Source: Metasolibacillus fluoroglycofenilyticus
GTDB lineage: Bacteria > Bacillota > Bacilli > Bacillales_A > Planococcaceae
Length of the DNA: 64,000 bases
Direction of reading: 5' to 3'
Assembly (NCBI RefSeq): GCF_003049645.1
Contig: NZ_PYWK01000004.1
Span: 62,001 to 126,000 of the forward strand
Notes under the pieces: generated by a model
Told to the model about the DNA's origin: nothing
What the model saw: the letters and a program-made list of their open reading frames with translations, nothing else
The model's database searches: none
Made by a program: the position numbers and the translations under genes
In this document: piece after piece, positions 8,448 to 18,436 of the stretch
How positions within the stretch are numbered: the first letter of the stretch is position 1
How the letters are laid out: every line of letters begins with the position of its first letter

Positions 8448-10892
8448 TTAAGCCTCCACAGCATTTTCCTTGGCACGTACAACGAACTCATCATTGACAT
8501 AATCGAAAACAATTTTGCCGCCTGTCAATACTGTGCCTTTTAATAGCTCCTCGGATAGGCGATCTTCCACATGTTTTTGCAGTGCGCGACGTAATGGGCG
8601 GGCACCATATTGTGGGTCGTAGCCTTCCTCTGCGATTTTTGCAAGCGCAGCGTCTGTCAGCTCTAGTTCGATGTTTTGCTCTTGTAGACGCTTCGTTAAA
8701 GATGCTGCCATTAATGAAATGATTTCTGTTAAGTGTTCTTTTTCTAATGAATGGAATACAATCATTTCGTCAATACGATTTAAGAACTCTGGACGGAATG
8801 CTTTTTTCAGCTCATCCAGCATTGTGCCCTTCATATCTTTATGTCTAGACGCTGAGTTGCCAACACTGAAGCCTAGATTTTTTTGGAATTTCAACGCATC
8901 CGCACCTACGTTTGATGTCATAATGACAACTGTGTTGCGGAAGTCAACGAGACGTCCTTTCGAATCCGTTAAACGCCCATCTTCCAACACTTGTAATAAA
9001 ATATTGAATACATCTGGATGTGCCTTCTCAATTTCATCAAGTAGCACGACAGAATATGGTTTACGACGCACTTTCTCCGTAAGCTGACCGCCTTCATCGA
9101 AGCCTACATAGCCTGGAGGTGCACCAACTAAACGAGAAGTCGCATGTTTCTCCATATACTCAGACATATCAATGCGAATCATCGCATCCTCGTCTCCAAA
9201 CATTACTTCTGCTAATGCGCGGGCAAGCTCTGTTTTACCTACCCCTGTAGGGCCGAGGAAAATAAATGAGCCGATTGGACGCTTCGGATCTTTTAAGCCT
9301 GCACGAGCGCGACGAATGGCACGTGAAATAGCTTCAACTGCTTCTCCTTGACCAACCACTCGCTTATGCAGCTCTTCCTCTAAATTTAACAGCTTTGCAG
9401 ACTCCTCCTGCGCAATTTTATTTACAGGAATTCCTGTCCACATTGACACAACTTCAGCTATATCTTCCACCGTTACTTGAGATTCCGCCTTACCTTGAGA
9501 TTCCTTCCATTCCTTCGTTGTTTGCTCTAATTCCTCTTTTAACTTTTGCTCAGAGTCGCGTAAAGCAGCAGCCTTTTCAAACTCTTGGCTTGATACAGCA
9601 GCATTTTTCTCAGAGCGTACGCTTTCTAAACGTTCCTCTAACTCCTTTAAGTTTGGCGGTACGATAAATGAGCGTAAACGCACCTTTGAGCCTGCCTCGT
9701 CGATTAAGTCAATTGCTTTATCAGGTAGGAAGCGGTCTGAAATATAGCGGTCCGATAATTTCGCTGCCGCATCCACTGCCTCATCTGTAATTTTCACTCG
9801 GTGATGCGCCTCATAACGGTCACGTAAGCCGTAAATAATTTGAATCGTTTCATCAACAGACGGTTCATCAACTTGAATCGGCTGGAAGCGTCGCTCTAAA
9901 GCAGCATCTTTTTCAATGTATTTACGATACTCATCTAATGTTGTCGCACCAATACATTGTAATTCGCCGCGCGCTAAAGATGGTTTTAAAATATTCGAAG
10001 CATCGATTGCACCTTCTGCTCCACCTGCACCAATTAATGTATGCAATTCATCAATGAATAAAATAATATTGCCTGCTTGGCGAATTTCATCCATTACTTT
10101 TTTCAAGCGATCCTCAAATTCACCACGGTATTTTGTGCCTGCCACGACAGTTCCCATATCAAGTGTCATAACGCGTTTATCGCGTAAAGTTTCCGGTACT
10201 TCGTTGTTAACGATTTGCTGTGCTAAACCTTCTGCAATCGCCGTCTTACCTACACCTGGTTCACCAATTAGCACTGGGTTATTTTTTGTACGTCGAGATA
10301 ATACTTCAACGACACGTGTAATTTCTTTCGAACGACCGATAACTGGGTCTAATGAGCCTTCACGTGCAATGGCAGTTAAATCGCGTGCTAAGCCGTCTAA
10401 AGTTGGTGTGCTCGCAGTCGGGCTTGCCGCACCGCCTCCAGCCTGATTTGCATCGTTATTGCCCAGTAATAGTAGCACTTGTTGACGCGCTTTATTTAAG
10501 CTCACATCCGCATTAGCTAAGACGCGTGCGGCTACTCCTTCCCCTTCTCGAATCAACGCTAATAAAATATGCTCTGTGCCAATATAGGAATGACCTAATT
10601 TACGTGATTCATCAACAGATAATTCAATTACCTTTTTAGCTCGTGGCGTATAGCTCACTGTTAAGCCTACTTTTTCAGTTCCCTTCCCTACTAGCTCTTC
10701 AATACCTGCTTCAATCGTTTGAGGGCTAACACCAATTGCTTCTAGCGCTTTTGCTGCGATGCCACCGCCTTCACGTACGAGACCAAGTAAAATATGCTCT
10801 GTGCCAATCGCATCATGATTTAAACGAATAGCTTCTTCCTGTGCTAGTTGTAAAACCTTTTGTGCACGTTGCGTAAATCGATTAAACATCAT
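8448..10892 (-). CDS. clpC: ATP-dependent Clp protease ATPase ClpC
   Basis: Class I AAA+ unfoldase that feeds substrates to ClpP and needs adaptors such as MecA; McsB-phosphorylated proteins are also substrates. Two N-terminal Clp repeats lie at about 3-145. AAA-1 has Walker [14 protein letters not shown] near residue 206, and the middle UVR-like coiled coil is near 420-470. AAA-2 has [13 protein letters not shown] near residue 545. The C-terminal D2-small domain includes the [11 protein letters not shown] motif. The length of 814 is standard. The MM start has GGAGAGGAAACAT upstream and overlaps the mcsB end by 11 bases, so the two are translationally coupled. Last gene of the CtsR-repressed operon. 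Confidence 0.98.
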   Translation of the reverse strand: MMFNRFTQRAQKVLQLAQEEAIRLNHDAIGTEHILLGLVREGGGIAAKALEAIGVSPQTIEAGIEELVGKGTEKVGLTVSYTPRAKKVIELSVDESRKLGHSYIGTEHILLALIREGEGVAARVLANADVSLNKARQQVLLLLGNNDANQAGGGAASPTASTPTLDGLARDLTAIAREGSLDPVIGRSKEITRVVEVLSRRTKNNPVLIGEPGVGKTAIAEGLAQQIVNNEVPETLRDKRVMTLDMGTVVAGTKYRGEFEDRLKKVMDEIRQAGNIILFIDELHTLIGAGGAEGAIDASNILKPSLARGELQCIGATTLDEYRKYIEKDAALERRFQPIQVDEPSVDETIQIIYGLRDRYEAHHRVKITDEAVDAAAKLSDRYISDRFLPDKAIDLIDEAGSKVRLRSFIVPPNLKELEERLESVRSEKNAAVSSQEFEKAAALRDSEQKLKEELEQTTKEWKESQGKAESQVTVEDIAEVVSMWTGIPVNKIAQEESAKLLNLEEELHKRVVGQGEAVEAISRAIRRARAGLKDPKRPIGSFIFLGPTGVGKTELARALAEVMFGDEDAMIRIDMSEYMEKHATSRLVGAPPGYVGFDEGGQLTEKVRRKPYSVVLLDEIEKAHPDVFNILLQVLEDGRLTDSKGRLVDFRNTVVIMTSNVGADALKFQKNLGFSVGNSASRHKDMKGTMLDELKKAFRPEFLNRIDEMIVFHSLEKEHLTEIISLMAASLTKRLQEQNIELELTDAALAKIAEEGYDPQYGARPLRRALQKHVEDRLSEELLKGTVLTGGKIVFDYVNDEFVVRAKENAVEA

Positions 10893-11976
10893 ATGTTTCC
10901 TCTCCTTTTTCTCCTGTAGTTAAACTATCTTTACCCAATTTCCTCTGAATATATTGCGCTCGATATATATCACGGTCTACCGCATCGAGCATTGTACCTG
11001 CATATTGTTGAACAAAGCCTGGTTGAATTAGCATCACACATTCATTTAAGCTGTTTGGTGAGATTCCTTCAATTAACTTCAAGTCAACACCTAATCGCAC
11101 ACTTGATAGGCAGGATGCCGCCTCTTCACTCGTTAATACACGAGCATAGCGTAGCGTTCCTAATGCACGATTAACGCGGTCATCCAATGTCACTCGCGCT
11201 CGCTCAAGTAATTTTTGACGAGCAGCGCGCTCTTTCCCGATAATTTGTTCAACAACCTTTTGCAGCTCCTCTAAAATTTCACGCTCTGACTTACCAAGCG
11301 TTACTTGGTTAGATATTTGATAAATATTACCCAAATTTTCGCTGCCCTCTCCATATATACCACGCACAACCATCCCTAAACGTGTCATCATTTGGATGAG
11401 GACATTCATTTGCTTAGACATTGTTAATGCTGGTAAATGCATCATAATGGATGCCCGTAAACCTGTACCTACATTTGTTGGACAACTCGTTAAATAACCA
11501 AACTGCTCATCATATGCATAGCTCACTTGCTTACCTAAGCGATTATCTAGCTTACTCGCCTGTTCATACGTCTCCATCAACTGCAAGCCCGGGCTCAAAA
11601 CTTGAATGCGTAAGTGGTCCTCCTCGTTAACCATTACACTTGTCGATTCATCTAATGATAAAAGGACCGCCCCTGATTCTTTATGCTTTGCTAAATAAGG
11701 GCTAATTAAATGCTTTTCTACTAACAATTGACGCTCTAATTGTGATAAGTCTGCCATTCGAAAATAAGAAAAATTTAATTGCTCTTGTGGTGTGAGCAAT
11801 GCCTTCATAAGCTTTTCCTGTACGTCATTTGCCTCTTGCTGTGAAAAGCTAAGCGGAAAGCGTGTATTGGCGATATTTCTAGCAAGTCGAATACGAGTCG
11901 TCATGACAATATCTGAATGCTCACCATATTCGGCGATGCACTTAGGCGCATGTTTTAAAAAATGCTCGATATTCAT
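10882..11976 (-). CDS. mcsB: Protein-arginine kinase McsB
   Basis: Phosphagen-kinase-like enzyme that phosphorylates arginines on proteins, marking them for ClpC-ClpP and inactivating CtsR during stress. Visible family features are [18 protein letters not shown] near residue 25, the NEEDHLRIQ loop near residue 118, and [12 protein letters not shown] near residue 168. A C-terminal helical ClpC-interacting segment ends the protein. The length of 364 is typical. The ATG at 11974-11976 overlaps the mcsA TGA stop (ATGA), which indicates tight coupling with its activator McsA. Confidence 0.97.
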   Translation of the reverse strand: MNIEHFLKHAPKCIAEYGEHSDIVMTTRIRLARNIANTRFPLSFSQQEANDVQEKLMKALLTPQEQLNFSYFRMADLSQLERQLLVEKHLISPYLAKHKESGAVLLSLDESTSVMVNEEDHLRIQVLSPGLQLMETYEQASKLDNRLGKQVSYAYDEQFGYLTSCPTNVGTGLRASIMMHLPALTMSKQMNVLIQMMTRLGMVVRGIYGEGSENLGNIYQISNQVTLGKSEREILEELQKVVEQIIGKERAARQKLLERARVTLDDRVNRALGTLRYARVLTSEEAASCLSSVRLGVDLKLIEGISPNSLNECVMLIQPGFVQQYAGTMLDAVDRDIYRAQYIQRKLGKDSLTTGEKGEETYDV

Positions 11977-12503
11977 ACGTCTACACCTCCAGCATCAAGC
12001 TTTTGCTGAATTAATTTTATTTCGTCACGCATTTTAGCAGCGTCCTCAAAGCGCTCTTCCTCAATTGCTCGCTGCATTTGCTGACGGATGCCCTCTACTT
12101 TTTGCTTGAGCTGCTCCATACTAATGACTACTGATTTCCCTGTATGTGATGTACCTGCCTGTAAACGGCTAAGCACGGGGGGCAATTGCTCCCGGAATGT
12201 GTCATAGCACTCAGCGCAGCCAAACTTCCCTTGCTTTAAAAATTGGCGATATGTGAAGCCGCATGACGGACATGTGCTTGGTGTGGTCTTTTTTTCCTCT
12301 GCTTGCGTGCTTTTCCACATCGGTACACCAAACCAATTTGAAATAAGCTGATGCAGACTGACAGGTTCCTCCTGTATATCTGTCTGGAACGGATGGAATT
12401 TGGATGCACAATGCTCGCAATAATGCTTTGCGACCGCTTGCCCATTTTGTACTTTTGTCACCGTGACAGTTGCGTGTCTCTGTTTACAATGTTCACAAAT
12501 CAT
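11973..12503 (-). CDS. mcsA: McsA, zinc-finger activator of McsB
   Basis: Binds zinc through CxxC pairs and stimulates McsB; also implicated in metal stress. The pairs are CEHC (residue 3), CEHC (about 30), CPSC (about 78) and CAEC (about 97). A C-terminal UVR motif EEERFEDAAKMRDEIK lies near residue 150. The start is ATG at 12503 (MICEHCKQR): AGGTAGGTG lies 8 bases upstream, and relatives begin MIC; a GTG three codons earlier is less likely. About 176 residues is normal. It lies 13 bases after ctsR. Confidence 0.96.
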   Translation of the reverse strand: MICEHCKQRHATVTVTKVQNGQAVAKHYCEHCASKFHPFQTDIQEEPVSLHQLISNWFGVPMWKSTQAEEKKTTPSTCPSCGFTYRQFLKQGKFGCAECYDTFREQLPPVLSRLQAGTSHTGKSVVISMEQLKQKVEGIRQQMQRAIEEERFEDAAKMRDEIKLIQQKLDAGGVDV

Positions 12504-12516
12504 GCTAATCACCTAC

Positions 12517-12984
12517 CTATTTATTATCGTATTTCAACGTAATAAGCATCGCCTTTACTATATATGCACGAACTTGGTCACGTAGTGGTAACGGCAATGC
12601 TAATGTGGAACGGTCGACTGCTGCTAATATCAACTTGGCTTCTCGTTTCGTAATAATTTCTTCGTCTATTAAACGATATACCATATGCTCAACTGCCTGT
12701 TGCGTTACCGCTTCTCCAGCCTGCTCCATCATATTGTCAATAAGTGCTGCTTTAGAGTGAATCTCAACACGTAAAATACGAATATAGCCCCCGCCGCCAC
12801 GCTTACTTTCTACTAAATAACCTCGTTCCGCTGTAAACCTTGTATTAATAACGTAATTGATTTGAGACGGAACGCATTGAAATTTATCTGCAAGCTCACT
12901 GCGTTTTATTTCAATATGCTCTTGCCCACTTAATTCGAGAACTTGTTTTAAATAACCTTCAATAATATCAGATATATTCCGCAC
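12517..12984 (-). CDS. ctsR: Transcriptional repressor of class III stress genes CtsR
   Basis: Dimeric winged-helix repressor of clp genes; it loses DNA binding when hot and is then arginine-phosphorylated and degraded. The helix-turn-helix region is KRSELADKFQCVPSQINYVI, and the beta-wing holds the conserved SKRGGGGYIRI at about residue 61. The C-terminal four-helix domain follows. The length of 155 is typical. The start is GTG at 12982-12984 (MRNISDII) with GAGGTGAG 8 bases upstream. First gene of the operon, with its own operator and promoter directly upstream, so it is autoregulated. Confidence 0.97.
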   Translation of the reverse strand: MRNISDIIEGYLKQVLELSGQEHIEIKRSELADKFQCVPSQINYVINTRFTAERGYLVESKRGGGGYIRILRVEIHSKAALIDNMMEQAGEAVTQQAVEHMVYRLIDEEIITKREAKLILAAVDRSTLALPLPLRDQVRAYIVKAMLITLKYDNK

Positions 12985-13015
12985 GATTGTCTCTCACCTC
13001 AATTCCATAACTGAC

Positions 13016-13032
13016 TTTGACTATCTTTGACT
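13016..13032 (-). promoter_or_regulatory. CtsR operator
   Basis: Read on the minus strand this is AGTCAAA-GAT-AGTCAAA, a perfect heptad direct repeat of the CtsR consensus. It lies between the -10 element and the ctsR start. Confidence 0.95.
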
Positions 13033-13034
13033 TA

Positions 13035-13063
13035 ATTATAAAAACAGCGAAATCGAAATGCAA
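13035..13063 (-). promoter_or_regulatory. Sigma-A promoter of ctsR-mcsA-mcsB-clpC
   Basis: On the minus strand, TTGCAT (13058-13063), a 17-base spacer and a perfect TATAAT (13035-13040) are followed two bases later by the CtsR operator. Confidence 0.92.
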
Positions 13064-13114
13064 TTAAAAGACCTTACAATGTAAAAATTCAATTAAGAAG
13101 GACAAAATTAGCAC

Positions 13115-13148
13115 AAAAAAAGCAAAACCTCTACATTCGAAGTTTTGC
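13115..13148 (-). terminator. Terminator after DUF4870 gene
   Basis: A GCAAAAC/GTTTTGC stem (13122-13128 with 13142-13148) is followed on the minus strand by seven T. Confidence 0.85.
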
Positions 13149-13169
13149 CATTTTTTATACTTTTAAAAC

Positions 13170-13475
13170 TTATACCCAGCGTCCGACAATTGGATACTCC
13201 CATGTTGTTTCGTTGACCGCTTTGATAATACCGATAATCGGCACCACAAATAGCATTATAGAGAAGATAATTAAGAATGGAATACCAATTAATATCCAAG
13301 ATAAAAATGCAGAAATTGTAATAAGCACCCACATCACACCTTGGAATAATAATGCCTGTATCGATAAACGCTTCACTTCACTATCTGTACTAATTAAGAA
13401 AAATAAAATAGGTACTAACACAGGTGCAAAAAATGCACTTGCATGAATAATTACTTTTGACCATTTGTCTTCCAT
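13170..13475 (-). CDS. DUF4870 family small membrane protein
   Basis: A protein of 101 residues with three hydrophobic segments (about 12-28, 43-60 and 65-85). Charged loops SDSEVKRLSIQALLFQ and KAVNETTWEYPIVG are typical of the DUF4870/Tic20-like family. Function is unknown in the family. It ends directly before a good terminator and has AGAGGTTGATAC upstream of ATG 13473-13475. It is preceded by another small membrane protein gene on the same strand, 84 bases away, which may be co-transcribed. Confidence 0.88.
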   Translation of the reverse strand: MEDKWSKVIIHASAFFAPVLVPILFFLISTDSEVKRLSIQALLFQGVMWVLITISAFLSWILIGIPFLIIFSIMLFVVPIIGIIKAVNETTWEYPIVGRWV

Positions 13476-13559
13476 AATGTATCAACCTCTCATTTTAAAA
13501 AGTTTGTACTTTATATACGGTAGAACATCATTGAAAGTTTCATTTTTTTAAGTTCCTAA

Positions 13560-13772
13560 TTAATAAGGTCCTGTATCATCTGGATTATCTCCAGCCTGTG
13601 GGAAAAGGAAATAGGAAATAACAGCCGCGAAAAAGACAGCTCCTACAATAATCAAAAATTTGTGCAATGAAGGCACATCTTCAAATCTATTAAATAGCAT
13701 CATTGTGGATGAAACTCCGACAACAGCTGTAAGTGGAACGACATACTTTAAACGTCCCTTATGAAATTTCAT
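13560..13772 (-). CDS. Small hypothetical membrane protein
   Basis: A protein of 70 residues with two hydrophobic stretches (about 10-26 and 38-57), a basic N-terminus MKFHKGRLK and a polar tail ending DNPDDTGPY. A clear AAGGAGTAACGAACA site precedes ATG 13770-13772, which supports real translation. I do not recognise the family. It lies upstream of the DUF4870 gene on the same strand and divergent from hemAT. Confidence 0.75.
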   Translation of the reverse strand: MKFHKGRLKYVVPLTAVVGVSSTMMLFNRFEDVPSLHKFLIIVGAVFFAAVISYFLFPQAGDNPDDTGPY

Positions 13773-13960
13773 TGTTCGTTACTCCTTCATTAGTTGATAC
13801 ATTTAATTTTACCTTGTAGCTTCTAAAAAAACAAATCGAATCACGTATATACTTCCGATAAGAGATTGCAAAACTCGTATTTAAAATAGTACAATAGGAA
13901 CGTTATGTTTTTTATTTTTTAAGATAGAGGAACTACATAAATTATGGGATGGAGAAAATA

Positions 13961-15280
13961 ATGGCGAATTGGTTTACAAAAAAGACTACGGAACAATCAA
14001 CTTTTTTCGAAACAGCAAAGTATATACAACAAGTTCAACTAGATGTTAATAATTACCCTGATTTAGCGAAACAACTACAATTGCTTAAATTGACAACAGA
14101 GGACTTAGCTATTTTGAAGCAGCTTCAACCATTTGCCAAAGATTTAGTCCCTATAATGGTCGAGCAATTTTATGGAGCAATTAGCTTACAATCCAATTTA
14201 GTAGCAATCATTCAAGAAAATTCGCATATCGACCGCCTAAAAGGCACATTAACTAAGCATTTAAACGATATTTTCGATAGTAAAATTAACACAGCCTATA
14301 TAGAAGAGCGCAAAGTTATTGCACATGTACATGTGCGAATTGGCTTGAAATCGAAATGGTATATAGCATCCTTCCAATCATTAATGTCAACATTTATCGA
14401 ATTTATTAATGATTTAGACTTATCAAAAAGGGAGTGTATTAGAGCTATTAATGCCTTCTCTAAAGTAATTAACTTTGAGCAGCAGCTTGTTATTGAAGCT
14501 TATGAAAACGAAGAGGAGCGCATCCGTCTAGAGCTCGAGGCATCTAAGCACGCATTGATTAATACACTGCAAGACACTTCGCGTGAACTAAGTTATACGA
14601 GTGAGGAAACATCTGCGTCACTCCAAACAATTTCTCATCAAGCAGGTGGCATTAGCTCTGCTACTGAGCAAGGCCTAGCTTTTGTTGCAGAAACAGAAGA
14701 GAAATCAAATTTAGGAAGAAGTCACCTAGAAACGCAAACACGTTTAATGGATACTATTTTAACAGGGGTAGAAACTTTAGAAGCCTCCATGGCTGCCCTA
14801 CGTACATCTTCACAAAAGATTTCAGAAATTGTCGGTCTTGTGACAGGTATAGCAGACCAAACAAACCTGCTGGCATTAAACGCTTCCATTGAGGCTGCAC
14901 GTGCAGGTGAACACGGGAAAGGCTTTGCGGTTGTGGCAGACGAGGTCAGAAAGCTGGCGGAAGAAACAAAAACAGCTGTCCAAAATGTAGCACACTTAAT
15001 TAAAGAAACAGAAAACAACATTTTAAGCATGGCTAATTCTGTACAAGATGTAGACTCACAAGTGCAGCAAACTGTCGAAACACAGCAAAACCTTGCCGCA
15101 TCATTTACTTCAATTACTGAGGCCGTATCTGGTATTAAACAGCAGTATATGAATACTACAGATGATATTCGCACAATTTCAAACTTAATTGCAGAGTTAA
15201 CACAAGCATCTACAATCGTTGCTACATCCTCCGATGAATTATTGCAAATCGTGACGCAAATTAATAAGTTAGAAGATTGA
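13961..15280 (+). CDS. hemAT: Heme-based aerotaxis transducer HemAT
   Basis: Soluble globin-coupled oxygen receptor that signals to CheA for aerotaxis. The N-terminal globin-coupled sensor (about 1-180) has the proximal heme His within [15 protein letters not shown] near residue 124. The C-terminal signalling domain carries [34 protein letters not shown]. No membrane segment is present. About 439 residues is close to B. subtilis HemAT (432). ATG at 13961 (MANWF) is chosen because GGAG lies 6 bases upstream; the ATG at 13949 overlaps that site. It is a single-gene unit ended by a strong hairpin. Confidence 0.95.
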   Translation: MANWFTKKTTEQSTFFETAKYIQQVQLDVNNYPDLAKQLQLLKLTTEDLAILKQLQPFAKDLVPIMVEQFYGAISLQSNLVAIIQENSHIDRLKGTLTKHLNDIFDSKINTAYIEERKVIAHVHVRIGLKSKWYIASFQSLMSTFIEFINDLDLSKRECIRAINAFSKVINFEQQLVIEAYENEEERIRLELEASKHALINTLQDTSRELSYTSEETSASLQTISHQAGGISSATEQGLAFVAETEEKSNLGRSHLETQTRLMDTILTGVETLEASMAALRTSSQKISEIVGLVTGIADQTNLLALNASIEAARAGEHGKGFAVVADEVRKLAEETKTAVQNVAHLIKETENNILSMANSVQDVDSQVQQTVETQQNLAASFTSITEAVSGIKQQYMNTTDDIRTISNLIAELTQASTIVATSSDELLQIVTQINKLED

Positions 15281-15285
15281 TTGGG

Positions 15286-15326
15286 AGCGTCCAAAAATCC
15301 GTGCGGTTGCCGGCGTTTTGGACGCT
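15286..15326 (+). terminator. Terminator after hemAT
   Basis: Perfect 11-bp stem AGCGTCCAAAA (15286-15296) with TTTTGGACGCT (15316-15326), then TTCGTTGTTGTTTT. The loop contains GCCGG, like the end hairpin of repeat family B. Confidence 0.88.
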
Positions 15327-15462
15327 TTCGTTGTTGTTTTAGCAAAACATTTGTTCATTAATATAGAGTGAGCTTTCTTTGAAAATAAAAAAACACTAAG
15401 TTTAGCGGTACTTCCTCTAAACGAGAAGAAAAAATGAAAATTTCCTTTTCCAACAGCTTCCT

Positions 15463-15939
15463 TTAATATTGCAGTGCACGTTTTGCTTTACGGTATTCCC
15501 TACGTTTCGGTGCAGTTTCAAACAACCGTTTTTCCGTTTCTGTCTCGGGATAAACGGCAGGCACCTCCCTCGGTTTCCCTTCAGCATCAATGGCTACCAT
15601 TGTTACGAAGGATTCCGTTGTTAAACGCTCCTCACGTGTTTTTAAATTACGGGTTACAACGCGCACATAAATTTCCATCGATGTACGTCCTGTCGATGTC
15701 ACCAAACCTTCTAACTCTAATACATCCCCTACATAGGCAGGCGAAACAAAATCAACCGAATCGATAGAGGCTGTGACAACTTCCCCCTTAGCATGTGTCA
15801 TCGCTGCAATTGCAGCAATTTCGTCAATATAAGCCAATACACGTCCCCCAAAAATTGAGCCATGATGGTTCGTATCTGGTGGAAGCACAAGACGTGCTTG
15901 AATTGTACGCGAATAGCTCATTGGTACTGCATTTCCCAT
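15463..15939 (-). CDS. Acyl-CoA thioesterase, hotdog fold (YkhA-like)
   Basis: Hydrolyses acyl-CoA to free acid and CoA in the cytoplasm. The hotdog signature LPPDTNHHGSIFGGRVLAYIDEIAAIAA includes the catalytic-region Asn-His-His and the helix of the fold, followed by SVDFVSPAYVGDVLELEG. A basic C-terminal tail (RREYRKAKRALQY) is typical of the bacterial acyl-CoA hydrolases. ATG at 15937-15939 (MGNAVPMSYSR) has AAGGAG 9 bases upstream; upstream in-frame starts add residues not seen in relatives. About 158 residues. Substrate chain length cannot be told from sequence. Confidence 0.9.
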   Translation of the reverse strand: MGNAVPMSYSRTIQARLVLPPDTNHHGSIFGGRVLAYIDEIAAIAAMTHAKGEVVTASIDSVDFVSPAYVGDVLELEGLVTSTGRTSMEIYVRVVTRNLKTREERLTTESFVTMVAIDAEGKPREVPAVYPETETEKRLFETAPKRREYRKAKRALQY

Positions 15940-16017
15940 GTACAACCTCTCCTTCAAGAGCAATCTTCTTTTTATGTTACATCCCAACACGTGGAAATTC
16001 AAATGTTTTGCGATAAT

Positions 16018-16049
16018 AAAGACCGATTCGAAAACTCGAATCGGTCTTT
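16018..16049. terminator. Terminator after the aldehyde dehydrogenase operon
   Basis: Perfect 14-bp stem (16018-16031 with 16036-16049) and a four-base loop. The flanks are T/A on both sides. It directly follows the DUF779 stop codon. Confidence 0.88.
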
Positions 16050-16052
16050 ATA

Positions 16053-16415
16053 TTAATGCCCTATATTCAATTGTTGCTGCTCATCCTGTGTAAAAATACG
16101 CGACCTTGTCAGGAAGCGCTTACCTTCCACACCTTCCAATGAAAACATGCCGCCCCTCCCATCGACTACATCGATAATGAGCTGTGTATGCTTCCAATAA
16201 TCATATTGATTTTTATGAATATAAAACGGCGCGCTACCAATCTCGCCAAGTAATATATCTTGGTCCCCCAGTAACAAATCCCCTTGCGGATAGCACATCG
16301 GGGAAGAGCCATCACAGCAGCCTCCAGATTGGTGGAACATGACAGGTCCATGGCGGTCGACTAATAAATTGATTAAATCGAGTGCTGCATCTGTCGCGAT
16401 TACACGCTCAACCAT
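16053..16415 (-). CDS. DUF779 family protein
   Basis: A protein of 120 residues with a conserved cysteine cluster in HQSGGCCDGSSPMCYPQGDLLLG. Typical family motifs include the acidic GDQDILLGEI and YWKHTQLIIDVVDGRGGMFSLE. The family is repeatedly found next to aldehyde dehydrogenases of the AldB/AcoD type, but its biochemical role is not established; the cysteines suggest metal or thiol chemistry (inference). ATG at 16413-16415 has GGGGAGGTG upstream. It starts 20 bases after the aldehyde dehydrogenase stop and is followed by a terminator, so the two form an operon. Confidence 0.9.
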   Translation of the reverse strand: MVERVIATDAALDLINLLVDRHGPVMFHQSGGCCDGSSPMCYPQGDLLLGDQDILLGEIGSAPFYIHKNQYDYWKHTQLIIDVVDGRGGMFSLEGVEGKRFLTRSRIFTQDEQQQLNIGH

Positions 16416-16435
16416 TTTTTAGCACCTCCCCTAAA

Positions 16436-17956
16436 TTAGAAGAAACCTGCACGATTTGGATCATAGCTTACTAATAAATTTTTCGTTTGCTGATAGTGAC
16501 TCAACATCATTTTATGTGTTTCTCGTCCGATACCAGACATCTTATAACCACCGAATGCCGCATGTGCAGGGTATTGGTGGTAGCAGTTTGTCCAAACACG
16601 ACCAGCCTGTATACCACGTCCGAAGCGATAAGCTGTATTCATATCACGCGTCCAAATACCTGAGCCTAAACCATATAATGTATCATTCGCAATTTCAAGC
16701 GCTTCTTCTTTTGTTTTGAATGTCGTTACGGCGACAACAGGTCCAAAAATCTCTTCTTGGAAAATGCGCATTTTATTATCGCCTTTGAAAACAGTCGGCT
16801 TAATATAGTATCCATCTGCAAAATCAGCATCCAATTGGTTACGTTCACCACCAATTAGACACTCTGCACCCTCCTGCTTACCGATATCTAAGTAAGAAAG
16901 GATTTTTTCCATTTGCTCTGTAGAAGCTTGTGCTCCCATCATCGTATTTGGATCAAGCGGATTACCAGTTTTAATCGCCTCTACTCTCTTCAGCACCCGC
17001 TCCATAAACTGGTCATAAATTGATTCTTGAATAAGTGCGCGCGAAGGACATGTACATACTTCCCCCTGATTTAAGGCAAACATTACAAAGCCTTCTACCG
17101 CTTTATCTAAAAACTCATCATCATGCGCCATAACATCCTCAAAGAAAATATTCGGTGATTTACCACCTAGCTCAAGCGTTACAGGAATAATATTTTGTGA
17201 TGCATACTGCATAATTAAGCGTCCTGTTGTCGTTTCACCTGTAAAGGCGATTTTCCCTATGCGCGGGCTCGATGCTAGTGGTTTACCAGCTTCTAAGCCG
17301 AAACCATTTACAATATTAACAACACCTGGTGGTAATAAATCTGCGATTAGCTCCATTAGCACTAAAATCGAGACAGGTGTTTGCTCTGCTGGTTTTAGCA
17401 CAACGCAGTTTCCTGCCGCTAACGCAGGTGCAAGCTTCCATGTCGCCATTAAAATCGGGAAGTTCCATGGAATAATTTGTCCTACTACCCCAATCGGCTC
17501 GTGGAAATGATAAGCTACCGTATTATCATCAATTTGGCTGAGTGAGCCTTCTTGTGAACGGAGGACACCAGCAAAATAACGGAAATGGTCAATTGCCAAC
17601 GGAATATCCGCATTTAAAGTTTCCCGTACTGCCTTCCCATTCTCCCAAGTTTCAGTTACAGCCAGCATTTCAAGATTGGCTTCCATACGGTCCGCAATTT
17701 TCAATAAAATATTGCTACGTTCTGTTGGTGAAGTACTGCCCCACGCATCTTTGGCATCATGTGCTGCATCGAGTGCAAGCTCAATATCCTCCTCTGTAGA
17801 GCGCGCCACTTGTGTGAACACTTTCCCTGTCACAGGTGTAGGATTATCAAAATATTGCCCTTTCGTAGGTGGCGTCCATTTCCCTCCAATATAATTGTCA
17901 TAACGTTCCTTAAAATGAATCAATGCCCCTTCAGTGTTTGGAAATGCATATACCAT
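16436..17956 (-). CDS. NAD-dependent aldehyde dehydrogenase, AldB/ExaC/AcoD type
   Basis: Oxidises acetaldehyde or related aldehydes to acids with NAD(P). It has the N-terminal [10 protein letters not shown] and the cofactor region [23 protein letters not shown]. The glycine motif is [11 protein letters not shown]. The general-base Glu lies in [12 protein letters not shown] near residue 263, and the nucleophile Cys lies in [13 protein letters not shown] near residue 302. The length of 506 is exactly that of the AcoD/ExaC group. ATG at 17954-17956 has GAAGGGGAGAG upstream. The DUF779 partner follows. The natural substrate is not determined by sequence; no sigma-54 promoter or AcoR-like gene is nearby. 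Confidence 0.95.
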   Translation of the reverse strand: MVYAFPNTEGALIHFKERYDNYIGGKWTPPTKGQYFDNPTPVTGKVFTQVARSTEEDIELALDAAHDAKDAWGSTSPTERSNILLKIADRMEANLEMLAVTETWENGKAVRETLNADIPLAIDHFRYFAGVLRSQEGSLSQIDDNTVAYHFHEPIGVVGQIIPWNFPILMATWKLAPALAAGNCVVLKPAEQTPVSILVLMELIADLLPPGVVNIVNGFGLEAGKPLASSPRIGKIAFTGETTTGRLIMQYASQNIIPVTLELGGKSPNIFFEDVMAHDDEFLDKAVEGFVMFALNQGEVCTCPSRALIQESIYDQFMERVLKRVEAIKTGNPLDPNTMMGAQASTEQMEKILSYLDIGKQEGAECLIGGERNQLDADFADGYYIKPTVFKGDNKMRIFQEEIFGPVVAVTTFKTKEEALEIANDTLYGLGSGIWTRDMNTAYRFGRGIQAGRVWTNCYHQYPAHAAFGGYKMSGIGRETHKMMLSHYQQTKNLLVSYDPNRAGFF

Positions 17957-18436
17957 TCAATTCTCTCCCCTTCGTTATGAATATTAGATCATACCCTATA
18001 TGCTATGCTGTAACTTGTGCTAGTAGAAAGGTAGTCTTATATATTATATTGTCAGAAAAAGTGGAATATTTCAAATTTTATTACTCTCACTTTTCATCTT
18101 TCATTTTCGGTCCATTACATTAAAAGCAAGAAATACAGTCTCTCCTAATATTTTTTGCTATACTTTTAATAAAGGTGACCTATTAGTTAGGCAAAGGAAC
18201 GTTAACCTTTCTACTTGCAAGCTACCAAAGCAAGTTATCTACTTTTCGACATAGTAATGATAGATTACCTCTACCTTCAAATAAAATGAAAATCTGCTTT
18301 TCATTTTAAGCACGGAGGATATAGTGTTTATCCCATTTTCAAAGAAAAGCGTTACTATCGGAACGTCCGAAAAGCAGTGTTGCGACACCGCTTTTCAGAC
18401 ACCCCTACATTATCTAAATTAAAGGATTGAGAATCG
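17957..18436. other. Divergent region aldehyde dehydrogenase-rluF
   Basis: 480 bases with the two promoters. Structures seen are a perfect 10-bp AAAATGAAAA/TTTTCATTTT hairpin at 18283-18307 and a GTCCGAAAAGC/GCTTTTCAGAC hairpin at 18365-18402, related to repeat family B ends. A short translatable frame lies at 18324-18422. I could not match the leader to a known riboswitch. Confidence 0.5.
18324..18422 (+). CDS. Possible 32-residue leader peptide of rluF
   Basis: GTG at 18324 is preceded by GGAGGATATA, a good ribosome binding site at normal spacing, and the frame stays open to TAA at 18420-18422, 14 bases before rluF. The predicted product begins MFIPFSKKSVTIG. The second half runs through the 18365-18402 hairpin, so translation would open that structure. 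There is no run of one amino acid and no known relative, so this may be chance. If real, it is a leader peptide or small protein upstream of rluF. Confidence 0.3.
   Translation: MFIPFSKKSVTIGTSEKQCCDTAFQTPLHYLN

Noticed and set aside
8671-10446. Several long frames opposite clpC
   Set aside because: They are antisense shadows of a highly conserved gene, without ribosome binding sites or family features.
13108-13332. 74-codon frame overlapping the DUF4870 gene in another frame
   Set aside because: It covers the terminator and the real membrane protein gene; composition shows it is a shadow.
17957-18130. Sigma-54 promoter upstream of the aldehyde dehydrogenase (expected for AcoD-like genes)
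   Set aside because: No GG-N10-GC -24/-12 element was found.
18162-18436. Riboswitch in the rluF leader
   Set aside because: Compared with remembered consensus cores (c-di-GMP, preQ1, ydaO, purine, T-box); none matched well.
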